From: Ruminococcus sp. UBA5884
GTDB taxonomy: Bacteria; Bacillota; Clostridia; Oscillospirales; Ruminococcaceae
Assembly: GCA_002431975.1 (NCBI GenBank)
Contig: DJFA01000077.1
Span: 1-15,810, forward strand
Reading direction: 5' to 3'
DNA length: 15,810 nucleotides
A program made the position numbers and the translations under genes. Below are positions 7,726-14,245 of the stretch, in pieces (the first letter of the stretch is position 1; every line of letters starts with the position of its first letter). The notes beneath the pieces are model-generated. The model was given only the letters and a program-made list of their open reading frames with translations. It made no database searches and had not been told where the DNA came from.

Positions 7726-7817
7726 TTTATTGACCTCCTGAAATTTTTGTTTCAATCCAAAGCCGGTATTTTCAAGGAGTCCGGCATATTGACTGAACTG
7801 GCATCATAGCGGAATCA

Positions 7818-7857
7818 AAATCAGTCCGCTGATTTATCTTTTCAGCAATTCATGCTG
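7818..7857. other. two short hairpins in the ruvB-lipoprotein gap
   Basis: AAATCAG (7818-7824) pairs with CTGATTT (7829-7835) around a four-base loop. CAGCA (7843-7847) pairs with TGCTG (7853-7857). They directly follow the ruvB stop. Neither is followed by a good T-run on the minus strand, so this may be a weak terminator or an mRNA 3'-end stabiliser. I see no clear promoter in 7726-7861. Confidence 0.35.
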
Positions 7858-7861
7858 GTTT

Positions 7862-8893
7862 TTAGTTATTCTTTGAAAAGCCAAGATGACGGTATGCAAG
7901 CTCTGTCGCACATCTGCCTCTCGGAGTTCTTGCAAGGAATCCGATTTGCATAAGGAACGGTTCGCATACATCTTCAAGCGTCACAGCTTCCTCGCCTATT
8001 GCAGAGGCAAGCGTTTCAAGACCCGCAGGCCCTCCGTTGTATCCCTTTATAAGCATTGTAAGCATACGCTTGTCAAGACTGTCAAGTCCCATGGAATCTA
8101 TTTCAAGCTTATCAAGAGCCATTTTAGCTGTTTTGGCGGTAATTTCTCCGTTTCCAAGAACATCAGCAAAATCACGTGTACGTTTCAAGAGTCTGTTTGC
8201 AATTCTCGGTGTACCTCTTGAACGTCTTGCAATTTCATAAGCTCCGTCAATATCGCATGGTATATCAAGTATCATGCTGCTTCTTCTTATTATATCACAG
8301 AGCTGTTCATCTGTATATGGTTCAAGTCTTAATATAACACCGAATCTGTCACGCAGAGGTGAAGTAAGCTGTCCTGCCCTTGTAGTCGCACCGACAAGCG
8401 TAAAACGTGGCAAATCAATTCGTATTGAACGTGCTGAAGGGCCTTTTCCTATCATTATATCAAGTGCATTATCCTCAAGAGCCGTATACATTATTTCTTC
8501 AATGGCACGGGAAAGCCTGTGGATTTCATCGATAAACAGAACGTCATTTTCAGAAAGATTTGTAAGAAGTGCAGCCAAATCTCCGGGTTTTTCGATTGCA
8601 GGGCCTGATGTTACCCTTAGATTTACTCCCATTTCATTGGCAATTATTCCGGCAAGAGTAGTTTTGCCGAGTCCCGGCGGCCCGTAAAGCAGAACATGGT
8701 CAAGCGGTTCATTTCGTCTTTTTGCAGCTTCAATATAGACTGCAAGGTTTTCCTTTGCCTTGTCCTGACCTATATATTCCCCAAGACATTTCGGGCGGAG
8801 CGAAAATTCCGTTTCGCTGTCCTTTGAACTAAATTCAGGTGAAACCATACGCTGAGTATCGTTTTCAAATTTCATATCTCCTGTTTCTATCAA
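7862..8893 (-). CDS. ruvB: Holliday junction branch migration ATPase RuvB
   Basis: RuvB is the hexameric AAA+ motor that, with RuvA, drives branch migration of Holliday junctions during recombinational repair. 343 residues, normal length. Walker A GPPGLGKT is at 71-78, Walker B LFIDEIHRL at 119-127, sensor 1 VGATTRAGQL near 167-175, and the arginine finger PLRDRFG near 179-185. A C-terminal winged helix ends in RTPRGRCATELAYRHLG. The start is TTG at 8891-8893 with AGGAGG eight bases before it. The in-frame ATG six codons later has its purine tract only two bases away, so TTG is favoured. It lies 13 bases after ruvA and is surely co-transcribed with it. Confidence 0.97.
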   Translation of the reverse strand: MIETGDMKFENDTQRMVSPEFSSKDSETEFSLRPKCLGEYIGQDKAKENLAVYIEAAKRRNEPLDHVLLYGPPGLGKTTLAGIIANEMGVNLRVTSGPAIEKPGDLAALLTNLSENDVLFIDEIHRLSRAIEEIMYTALEDNALDIMIGKGPSARSIRIDLPRFTLVGATTRAGQLTSPLRDRFGVILRLEPYTDEQLCDIIRRSSMILDIPCDIDGAYEIARRSRGTPRIANRLLKRTRDFADVLGNGEITAKTAKMALDKLEIDSMGLDSLDKRMLTMLIKGYNGGPAGLETLASAIGEEAVTLEDVCEPFLMQIGFLARTPRGRCATELAYRHLGFSKNN

Positions 8894-8906
8894 ATTACAA
8901 TCCTCC

Positions 8907-9527
8907 TCAGCTGAATTTTGCTGATGCTATTGCTTTGAGTGCAAGCTTTATAAGCTCTGATGAAGGCAGAGAGGCATCAAGCTTTGAGATTACAGGCATT
9001 ATTTCAGCATTTGAATATCCAAGCACTGTAAGTGCTGAAACTGCTTCTGAAATATTTGAATTTTCATTGAAATCAGCAGCCGGAAAATTATATGACTGTG
9101 AACTGACAGATGAAATGAGGTCATTTTTCTGAATTTTATCTTTCAGTTCAAGAACTATACGCTGTGCAGTTTTTGCACCTATGCCTTTTACCTTTGTAAA
9201 AGCCTTGCTGTCGCCTGAGGCTGCAAGCATTATGAATTTATCAGCCGGTATATCAGAAAGTATTGAAAGTGCAGCCTTAGGGCCTACTCCTGAAACTGAT
9301 ATAAGCATTTTAAAGCAGTCAAGCTCTTTAAGGCTTTTGAATCCGAAAAGCTCCGCACCATCTTCCTTTACGCTTAGATATGTGTAAAGAAACTGTTCAG
9401 AACCGATATCACCGAGTTCTGAAACGGTTGAAAGCGTTGTGCGGCAGGCATATCCCACTCCTGCACATTCAATTACTGCAAGTGAAGTATCTTTATATAT
9501 AAGTTTTCCTCTTACACTGTAAATCAT
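8907..9527 (-). CDS. ruvA: Holliday junction branch migration complex subunit RuvA
   Basis: RuvA binds four-way junctions and loads RuvB. 206 residues. The N-terminal OB-fold begins MIYSVRGKLIYKD and includes the CAGVGYACRTTLST segment. Two helix-hairpin-helix motifs follow: LISVSGVGPKAALSIL near 80 and FTKVKGIGAKTAQRIVLELKDK near 115. A flexible linker then leads to the C-terminal three-helix domain that contacts RuvB (SEAVSALTVLGYSNAEIMPV). The ATG start has AAGGA 12 bases upstream. It lies between ruvC (18-base gap) and ruvB (13-base gap) in the usual ruvCAB order. Confidence 0.97.
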   Translation of the reverse strand: MIYSVRGKLIYKDTSLAVIECAGVGYACRTTLSTVSELGDIGSEQFLYTYLSVKEDGAELFGFKSLKELDCFKMLISVSGVGPKAALSILSDIPADKFIMLAASGDSKAFTKVKGIGAKTAQRIVLELKDKIQKNDLISSVSSQSYNFPAADFNENSNISEAVSALTVLGYSNAEIMPVISKLDASLPSSELIKLALKAIASAKFS

Positions 9528-9545
9528 ATATACAATCAGTCCTTA

Positions 9546-10019
9546 TCATACAACTGAACAATGTCCGCCGCATATAGCTATTGCAAGAGCATCGGCAGCA
9601 TCGTCAGGCTTCGGGATTTCAGCAAGTCCTAAAATACGTCTTGTCATATCCATAACCTGATTTTTCTGAGCTTTTCCATAGCCCACAACAGCCTGTTTCA
9701 CCTGAAGCGGCGTATATTCAAAAACCGGCATATTCCTGAGTGCTGCGGCAAGAACAACTATTCCTCTTGCCTGTGCAACATTTATTGCAGTTTTCTGATT
9801 TGTTGTGAAAAACAGAGTTTCTATTGCCATGAAATCAGGTCTGAATCTGTCCAGTATAAAGTTTATATCCTCATAGATGCATTTAAGACGCTGAGGGAAA
9901 TTCATTCCTGCCTCGGTGGTAACTGCACCATATTCAACAGGTCTGAATTTATAGCCGTCATAATCAAGGACTCCGAATCCTACTATTGCATAGCCGGGGT
10001 CTATCCCAATTATTCTCAA
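9546..10019 (-). CDS. ruvC: crossover junction endodeoxyribonuclease RuvC
   Basis: RuvC cuts Holliday junctions symmetrically, completing recombination after RuvAB migration. 157 residues, about the family length. The acidic active-site residues are visible: Asp7 (IIGIDPGYAIVGFG), Glu67 (FMAIETLFFTTNQ), and Asp140/Asp143 (KPDDAADALAIAIC). The start codon is TTG at 10017-10019. A strong GGGGGAG lies five bases before it, and no ATG is available before the first catalytic Asp. It is the first gene of the ruvCAB unit, driven by the promoter at 10062-10090. Confidence 0.97.
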   Translation of the reverse strand: MRIIGIDPGYAIVGFGVLDYDGYKFRPVEYGAVTTEAGMNFPQRLKCIYEDINFILDRFRPDFMAIETLFFTTNQKTAINVAQARGIVVLAAALRNMPVFEYTPLQVKQAVVGYGKAQKNQVMDMTRRILGLAEIPKPDDAADALAIAICGGHCSVV

Positions 10020-10061
10020 ATATGCTCCCCCTTTATTTCAATTTACACCTATAGACACTAT

Positions 10062-10090
10062 ATTATAACATACATTTAAAATCTTTTCAA
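10062..10090 (-). promoter_or_regulatory. sigma-A-type promoter for ruvC-ruvA-ruvB
   Basis: On the minus strand TTGAAA, a 17-base spacer, then TATAAT preceded by TGT (extended -10). The -10 ends about 40 bases before the ruvC start. It is back to back with the pheA promoter. No LexA/DinR box (GAAC-N4-GTTC) was noticed between it and ruvC. Confidence 0.75.
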
Positions 10091-10100
10091 TATTTTTATA

Positions 10101-10129
10101 TTGTTTTTTATTTTGATTTTATGTATAAT
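10101..10129 (+). promoter_or_regulatory. sigma-A-type promoter for the chorismate mutase/prephenate dehydratase gene
   Basis: TTGTTT (10101-10106), a 17-base spacer, and TATAAT (10124-10129), with the start codon 27 bases further on. The leader is too short for a classic attenuator or T-box, so control would be at the protein level (ACT domain) or by an unseen operator. Confidence 0.7.
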
Positions 10130-10156
10130 ATAAACATGAAAGGCGGTTTTAAAAAT

Positions 10157-11284
10157 ATGGACTTGAATTATTTAAGAAATGAAATTGATAAAATCGACAG
10201 CGAAATACTGTCAATATTTGAAAAAAGAATGGATTTATGCAGACAGGTTGCTGTTTACAAAAAAGAAAACAATCTCCCGATATTTCAGGGAAACCGTGAA
10301 AATCAGATAATTGAAAAAATAAGGGATAAAGCTCCGGAGCAGCTCAGGGACGGCTCTACTGCATTATTCCTCAGTATTATGGATATAAGCAAATCTCTCC
10401 AGCAGTATGAGATTTATAAAAATATCCCGTTTCCTGAATATAAAACACTTGATACTGAAACAGCAAGGAATATCATATGTCAGGGCGTTGAAGGTTCAAA
10501 TTCCGAAGAAGCTGCAAAAAAGCTTTTCGGCAGCAGCAAGGATATAAAATTCTGCAGTGATTTCAATGATGTATTCAGAGCCGTTGAGGACGGTACTGCG
10601 GATTTTGGTATTCTCCCGATACTTAATTCAACTGCGGGTTCTGTAACCCAGACATATGACCTTATGAAAAAGCATAATTTCTATATTGTTTCATCTGTCA
10701 ACATTGAAATATGTCATTGTCTTGCAGCTAAGAAAAATACAAGATTTGAAGATATAACCGCTGTATACTCTCATCCTCATGCTCTTTCACAATGTTCTGA
10801 ATTTTTAAAATCCGGCTCATTCAAAGCTGTTTCATATGCAAACACTGCAATGTCTGCTCTTTATGCAAAGGAAAGCGATGAACCTATTGCGGCGATATGT
10901 TCAGAAAAATGTGCTGAACTCTACGGACTTGAAATAATAAAGAAAAATATTGCTGATTCAAAGCCGAACTATACAAAATTCATATGCATATCAAAGAAAT
11001 TTTTAAGGGAAAATGATGCTGATACAATTTCAGTAATGCTCAAACTTCCGCATAAGACAGGAAGCCTTTACAGACTCCTTACAAAATTCTTTGTATCCGG
11101 TCTTAATCTCAAAAGGATTGAAAGCCGTCCTATTCCTGACGGAAGCTTTGATGTTGTATTCTATCTTGATTTTGAGGGAAATGTTGATGATGTCAAGGTT
11201 TCATCACTTATCATGGAAATGAATGATACAGTTGATGATTTCAGATTCCTCGGAAACTTTCATGAGCATAAAACTATTGATTAA
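10157..11284 (+). CDS. pheA: bifunctional chorismate mutase / prephenate dehydratase (P-protein-like) with altered dehydratase residues
   Basis: The 375-residue protein has three modules. Residues 1 to about 85 are an AroQ chorismate mutase (MDLNYLRNEIDKIDSEIL, then FEKRMDLCRQVAVYK). About 95-280 is a prephenate dehydratase domain. About 285-370 is an ACT domain with GSLYRLL and the Phe-binding ESRP motif. Together these would turn chorismate into phenylpyruvate with Phe feedback. The dehydratase domain is odd: the near-invariant PIENS is PILNS (Leu156), SHPQAL is SHPHAL (His208), and TRF is TKF (Thr273-Lys274). Catalytic Thr and the Asn after position 156 remain. I chose the ATG at 10157, which has AAAGGCGG ten bases upstream. 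An earlier in-frame ATG overlaps the -10 box. It stands alone on its strand, with a bidirectional terminator downstream. Confidence 0.88.
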   Translation: MDLNYLRNEIDKIDSEILSIFEKRMDLCRQVAVYKKENNLPIFQGNRENQIIEKIRDKAPEQLRDGSTALFLSIMDISKSLQQYEIYKNIPFPEYKTLDTETARNIICQGVEGSNSEEAAKKLFGSSKDIKFCSDFNDVFRAVEDGTADFGILPILNSTAGSVTQTYDLMKKHNFYIVSSVNIEICHCLAAKKNTRFEDITAVYSHPHALSQCSEFLKSGSFKAVSYANTAMSALYAKESDEPIAAICSEKCAELYGLEIIKKNIADSKPNYTKFICISKKFLRENDADTISVMLKLPHKTGSLYRLLTKFFVSGLNLKRIESRPIPDGSFDVVFYLDFEGNVDDVKVSSLIMEMNDTVDDFRFLGNFHEHKTID

Positions 11285-11342
11285 AATAATGCCAGTTCGA
11301 TAATTGTTTCTGTGATTCATTTATCTGAAATTAAATTCGTTT

Positions 11343-11454
11343 TGTAGGGGCGACCATTAGTCGCCCGTTGCATTTACCATAATTTCAGACAAAAAACCAA
11401 TCGAATTTATGGTTTAACCATAATTCAGGCGGGCGACCAATGGTCGCCCCTACA
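11343..11454. repeat. palindromic MITE-like repeat, copy 1
   Basis: 112 bp. The ends are inverted repeats: TGTAGGGGCGACCATTAGTC... at the left matches the reverse complement of the right end over 25 bases with one mismatch. Each end is itself a hairpin: GGGCGACC/GGTCGCCC at the right, and the same with one inner mismatch at the left. Near the right end is an inner palindrome, TTATGGTTTAACCATAA. The core matches copy 2 (14019-14154) in the reverse orientation. There is no coding capacity. It lies between two convergent genes. Mobility by a transposase in trans is inferred, and no clear target duplication is visible. Confidence 0.85.
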
Positions 11455-11463
11455 GAATAAACG

Positions 11464-11492
11464 AAAAATTCCGGCAAAAACCGGAATTTTTT
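11464..11492. terminator. bidirectional intrinsic terminator
   Basis: AAAAATTCCGG pairs perfectly with CCGGAATTTTT (11 bp) around CAAAAA, with T-runs on both strands. It lies between the convergent pheA-like gene and the sipW-like gene and can end both transcripts. Confidence 0.9.
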
Positions 11493-11498
11493 CATGTT

Positions 11499-12629
11499 TT
11501 ATTTATGATGCCTTGATTTTTCACTGTCAATTGTTTTAAGCAAATCATCAACTGATGTTTTGTGTGTACTTCTTCTTACAGCATTTGATGTATATTTATT
11601 TGAGGAGTACTTATTGGCAGATGATGAAGGCTTTTTCTTCTTCGGAGCCGGCGGAGCAGATGGTTTTCTTGCTGATTCTGTTCTCTCGGGTTCTTTAACA
11701 GATTTTGAAACACTGATTTCCTCAAGAATTTCCTCAACTGATTCAGAAACGCTTACTGGTTCTTCAGCCGGTTCAGGTTCAGGAACGCTGACTGGTTCTT
11801 CAACCGGTTCAGGTTCAGGAACACTGACAGGTTCTTCAACCGGTTCAAGAGTATCAGGTATTTCCGGTTCTTTTTCAGGTTCAGGAGCATATATTTTTTC
11901 AGCAGCAGCAATTTTTGCCTCTACATTTTTCTGAACCTCAGCATATTCTTCTTCATCAACAGTCTTTATAACTTCTGGTCTTTTGTAGATTCTGTTGTCA
12001 TCATCATCGGATTCAAGAGCAGCTTTTCTGTTTTTCTTTGCAGCTTCTGCATTACGTTTTGCTTTTTCTTTTTCCCTGGCTTTTCTGTTCTTTTCATCAG
12101 CTGTATCTGAATTATTATCCTTATCGAGTATACGTACAGCCTGGAGCAGAACTATTATTGTACATGGCAGAACAATAAGCAGTACTATTCCTGCATTTGA
12201 TGTTGCAAACATAACGAACTTGCCAAATTCATTGCTTGTCCAGCGGCAGAGTGCAAGAACATTCTGTTTAGGGATTATGATTGAATCATCTGTTTCGGAA
12301 TAATCGCTTCTGAGAGTGTATGTAGCATCATCCATGCCTACTATTCTCAGAACAGCCTTGTCATTGTCATCATTCACTGATGCAAGCACAACATTCTGGA
12401 GCTGGAGATTTCCAATTGCTGTGCCGTCACAGATAACGGCTGAATCTTTCTTTATGCCGTCCATATTTTCCTCATCTGTGACATAGACATAGTATTTGCC
12501 TAAAAATTTTGGTGCGGCACTGTCTTTGTAGAAAAGCATATTCACACCGAATGCAAATACGATGAGCAGAAGCAGTATTACTATGATTACTACTTCAAAT
12601 ACGTTGTTTCTTCTTAATTTTTTCTGCAT
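11499..12629 (-). CDS. membrane protein resembling a SipW-type signal peptidase without catalytic residues, with Pro/Glu-rich tail
   Basis: 376 residues. A first membrane helix (about 12-32) is followed by an outside domain (about 40-140) and a second helix (about 147-167). A 210-residue charged tail then lies presumably inside the cell. The outside domain follows the SipW/S26 pattern: KKDSAVIC matches the KGSLVIV strand, AVLRIVGM the THRIV strand, and IIIPKQNVLALCRW plus the second helix the family's VPYENVVGKV end. The Ser of GSMEPT (here ENMDG) and the His of THR (here VLR) are absent, so peptidase activity is unlikely. The tail has a Lys/Arg/Ala-rich coil, a 12-residue VSVPEPEPVEEP-like repeat, and a basic Lys/Ser end. 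The start ATG has AGGAGG five bases upstream. Function unknown. Confidence 0.8.
   Translation of the reverse strand: MQKKLRRNNVFEVVIIVILLLLIVFAFGVNMLFYKDSAAPKFLGKYYVYVTDEENMDGIKKDSAVICDGTAIGNLQLQNVVLASVNDDNDKAVLRIVGMDDATYTLRSDYSETDDSIIIPKQNVLALCRWTSNEFGKFVMFATSNAGIVLLIVLPCTIIVLLQAVRILDKDNNSDTADEKNRKAREKEKAKRNAEAAKKNRKAALESDDDDNRIYKRPEVIKTVDEEEYAEVQKNVEAKIAAAEKIYAPEPEKEPEIPDTLEPVEEPVSVPEPEPVEEPVSVPEPEPAEEPVSVSESVEEILEEISVSKSVKEPERTESARKPSAPPAPKKKKPSSSANKYSSNKYTSNAVRRSTHKTSVDDLLKTIDSEKSRHHK
11755..11849 (-). repeat. 36-bp tandem repeat inside the sipW-like gene
   Basis: Two full units (11755-11790, 11791-11826) and a 23-base partial unit differ at a few positions. They encode the 12-residue repeat VSVPEPEPVEEP. 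An in-frame period means copy-number change would lengthen or shorten the tail without breaking the gene. Confidence 0.85.
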
Positions 12630-12668
12630 AATTTCCTCCTGGTTTTACAAAAATCATCATTATTCATT

Positions 12669-12697
12669 ATTATATCATATTATTTCTGAAATTACAA
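12669..12697 (-). promoter_or_regulatory. promoter of the sipW-like gene
   Basis: On the minus strand TTGTAA, a 17-base spacer, and TATAAT. The -10 ends about 40 bases before the ATG. It is divergent from the tRNA promoter, with very AT-rich DNA (A7/T7 tracts) between the two. Confidence 0.65.
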
Positions 12698-12746
12698 TTT
12701 CAATTTAAAAAAATTTTTATTATTGAAAAAAATTTTTTTAGTACTC

Positions 12747-12774
12747 TTGACATATTTTTTTATTATGGTAAAAT
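12747..12774 (+). promoter_or_regulatory. tRNA-Thr promoter
   Basis: Consensus TTGACA (12747-12752), a 16-base spacer and TAAAAT (12769-12774). The -10 ends 12 bases before the mature tRNA 5' end, a strong stable-RNA promoter arrangement. Confidence 0.8.
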
Positions 12775-12786
12775 ATATTTGTCAAA

Positions 12787-12862
12787 GCTTGTGTAGCACA
12801 GCTGGCAGTGCAGCTCATTCGTAATGAGCAGGTCGCAGGTTCAAATCCCGTCACAAGCTCCA
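12787..12862 (+). tRNA. tRNA-Thr (anticodon CGT), CCA encoded
   Basis: 76 nt, folding into a full cloverleaf. The acceptor stem is GCTTGTG/CACAAGC, and the D-stem is GCAC/GTGC. The anticodon stem GCTCA/TGAGC encloses the loop TTCGTAA, giving anticodon CGT, which reads ACG. The T-loop is TTCAAAT, the discriminator is T73, and CCA is encoded. U73 is seen in clostridial tRNA-Thr. The T-stem GCAGG/CCCGT has a G-U pair and an A-C mismatch, so it is weaker than usual. The gene has its own promoter and terminator. Confidence 0.95.
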
Positions 12863-12900
12863 GAAAAAACCGTTCTGAATCCGTTTCAGGCGGTTTTTTC
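12863..12900 (+). terminator. intrinsic terminator after tRNA-Thr
   Basis: GAAAAAACCG pairs with CGGTTTTTTC (10 bp), and an inner stem CTGAA/TTCAG extends it. It starts right after the encoded CCA and ends about 30 bases before mnmA, so most tRNA transcripts would stop before that gene. No separate mnmA promoter is evident, so readthrough may feed mnmA. Confidence 0.8.
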
Positions 12901-12930
12901 TATTGAATTTTATACAAGGAGTAGAAAATT

Positions 12931-14007
12931 ATGGCTAAAAAAGTTATGGTCGGCATGAGCGGAGGAGTTGACAGTTCCGTTGCGGCAAAAATTCTCTGCG
13001 ACAGTGGCTATGAGGTCACAGGCGTGACTCTCAAGCTGTTTTCAGATGATGACATAATACAGGAAAAAACTACCCGTACATGCTGTTCTCTTTCAGATGT
13101 TGAAGATGCAAGGAGTGTTGCATATAAACTCGGTTTTGAACATATGGTATTCAATTTCAAGGACTGTTTCAGCGAATGCGTCATGAAGAATTTTGCACAG
13201 AGTTATATCTGCGGAAAAACTCCTAATCCATGCATTGAATGCAACAGGCATATAAAATTTGATAAAATGCTTAACCGTGCGGAAACTCTCGGATATGACT
13301 ATATAGCTACAGGTCACTATGCCCTCAGGGAATTTGATGAAAAATCAGGACGTTTCATTCTCAGCCGCCCGAAAGACCGCTCAAAAGACCAGACATATGT
13401 ACTTTATGGAATGACTCAGCATCAGCTTGAACATACTCTTTTCCCTCTTTACGGATATAAAAAGGAAGAAGTAAGAAAAATTGCAGAAGCTGCCGGTCTT
13501 GTCAATTCAAGAAAACCTGACAGTCAGGATATATGCTTTGTTCCTGACGGCGATTATGCCGCATTTATCAGAAAATTTTCAGGTGCTGAAATAAAAGAAG
13601 GCAATTTTATTGACAAATACGGAAATATCCTCGGAACTCACAAAGGTATCATAAATTATACAATAGGTCAGCGTAAAGGTCTTGGAATAGCTCTTGGAAA
13701 ACCTGTATTCGTAACCGCTAAAAATCCCGTTGACAATACTGTAACTCTCGGTGATGAGGCTGACCTTTTCACATCAGAACTTTTAGCTGATGATGTAAAT
13801 CTCATATCAGTTGAAAAAATTACTGAACCTATGCGTGTTACTGCCAAAACAAGATACAACCAGACTGACAGACCTGCTGTTGTAACTCAGCTTGATGACG
13901 GAAAAATAAAAGTCGTTTTCGATGAACCGCAGAGAGCTGTTACAAGCGGTCAGGCTGTTGTATTATATGACGGTGAAAAGGTTGTCGGCGGCGGCACTAT
14001 AATATAA
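12931..14007 (+). CDS. mnmA: tRNA-specific 2-thiouridylase MnmA
   Basis: MnmA adenylates and thiolates U34 in the anticodons of tRNA-Lys, -Glu and -Gln, taking sulfur from a cysteine-desulfurase relay. 358 residues, normal length. The PP-loop GMSGGVDSS is at 8-16. The nucleophile Cys is in NPCIECNRHIKF (Cys104), and the persulfide Cys is in SQDICFV (Cys202). The tRNA-binding part has GHYALREF, SKDQTYVLYG and the IGQRKGLGIA loop. The ATG start has AAGGAG nine bases upstream. The tRNA-Thr just upstream is not a known MnmA substrate, so the pairing is positional. A palindromic repeat follows immediately. Confidence 0.96.
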   Translation: MAKKVMVGMSGGVDSSVAAKILCDSGYEVTGVTLKLFSDDDIIQEKTTRTCCSLSDVEDARSVAYKLGFEHMVFNFKDCFSECVMKNFAQSYICGKTPNPCIECNRHIKFDKMLNRAETLGYDYIATGHYALREFDEKSGRFILSRPKDRSKDQTYVLYGMTQHQLEHTLFPLYGYKKEEVRKIAEAAGLVNSRKPDSQDICFVPDGDYAAFIRKFSGAEIKEGNFIDKYGNILGTHKGIINYTIGQRKGLGIALGKPVFVTAKNPVDNTVTLGDEADLFTSELLADDVNLISVEKITEPMRVTAKTRYNQTDRPAVVTQLDDGKIKVVFDEPQRAVTSGQAVVLYDGEKVVGGGTII

Positions 14008-14018
14008 CGGATTGTTTA

Positions 14019-14154
14019 TGTAGGGGCGAACTGTGTTCGCCCGCTCAGATTATGGTTAAACCATAAATCCGATATTTGTTTTCTGCATAAAAATCATTTA
14101 TTACCCATCTGAAATTCCGATGAATCTAACGGGCGAACACAGTTCGCCCCTACA
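14019..14154. repeat. palindromic MITE-like repeat, copy 2
   Basis: 136 bp. The ends are perfect inverted repeats of 26 bases, beginning TGTAGGGGCGAACTGTG. Each end is also a hairpin: GGGCGAAC-TGT-GTTCGCCC at the left and GGGCGAAC-ACA-GTTCGCCC at the right. The inner palindrome TTATGGTTAAACCATAA lies near the left end and is the exact reverse complement of the one in copy 1, so the copies are in opposite orientation. It fills most of the mnmA-yqeY gap. There is no T-run, so it is not a standard terminator. Confidence 0.87.
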
Positions 14155-14184
14155 AAATATTGAATATTTTTATTATGATAATTG

Positions 14185-14213
14185 TTGCATATATTAATGT
14201 TAAGTGCTATAAT
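14185..14213 (+). promoter_or_regulatory. extended -10 promoter for yqeY
   Basis: TTGCAT (14185-14190), a 17-base spacer, and TATAAT (14208-14213) preceded by TGC, an extended -10. The start codon is 32 bases after the -10. Confidence 0.75.
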
Positions 14214-14245
14214 AATACTGTAAATATTTACGGAGGTGTTTTTTA

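Noticed and set aside
10121..10156. Upstream in-frame ATG for the pheA-like gene
   Set aside because: It lies within the spacer and -10 box of the likely promoter and has no ribosome binding site, and the chorismate mutase family starts near MDLNYLR.
11343..11454. CRISPR-like repeat or transcription terminator at the palindromic repeats
   Set aside because: There is one unit per site with no spacers, and the hairpins are not followed by T-runs. The true terminator at 11464-11492 is separate.
11560..11934. Plus-strand Gly/Ser/Thr-rich frame of 124 codons opposite the sipW-like gene
   Set aside because: It is the antisense of the Pro/Glu-rich repeat, which creates an artificial repetitive frame. 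It has no ribosome binding site or known domain.
12863..12930. T-box or other leader control of mnmA
   Set aside because: The hairpin directly follows the tRNA CCA and is a simple terminator. There is no room for specifier and antiterminator structures.
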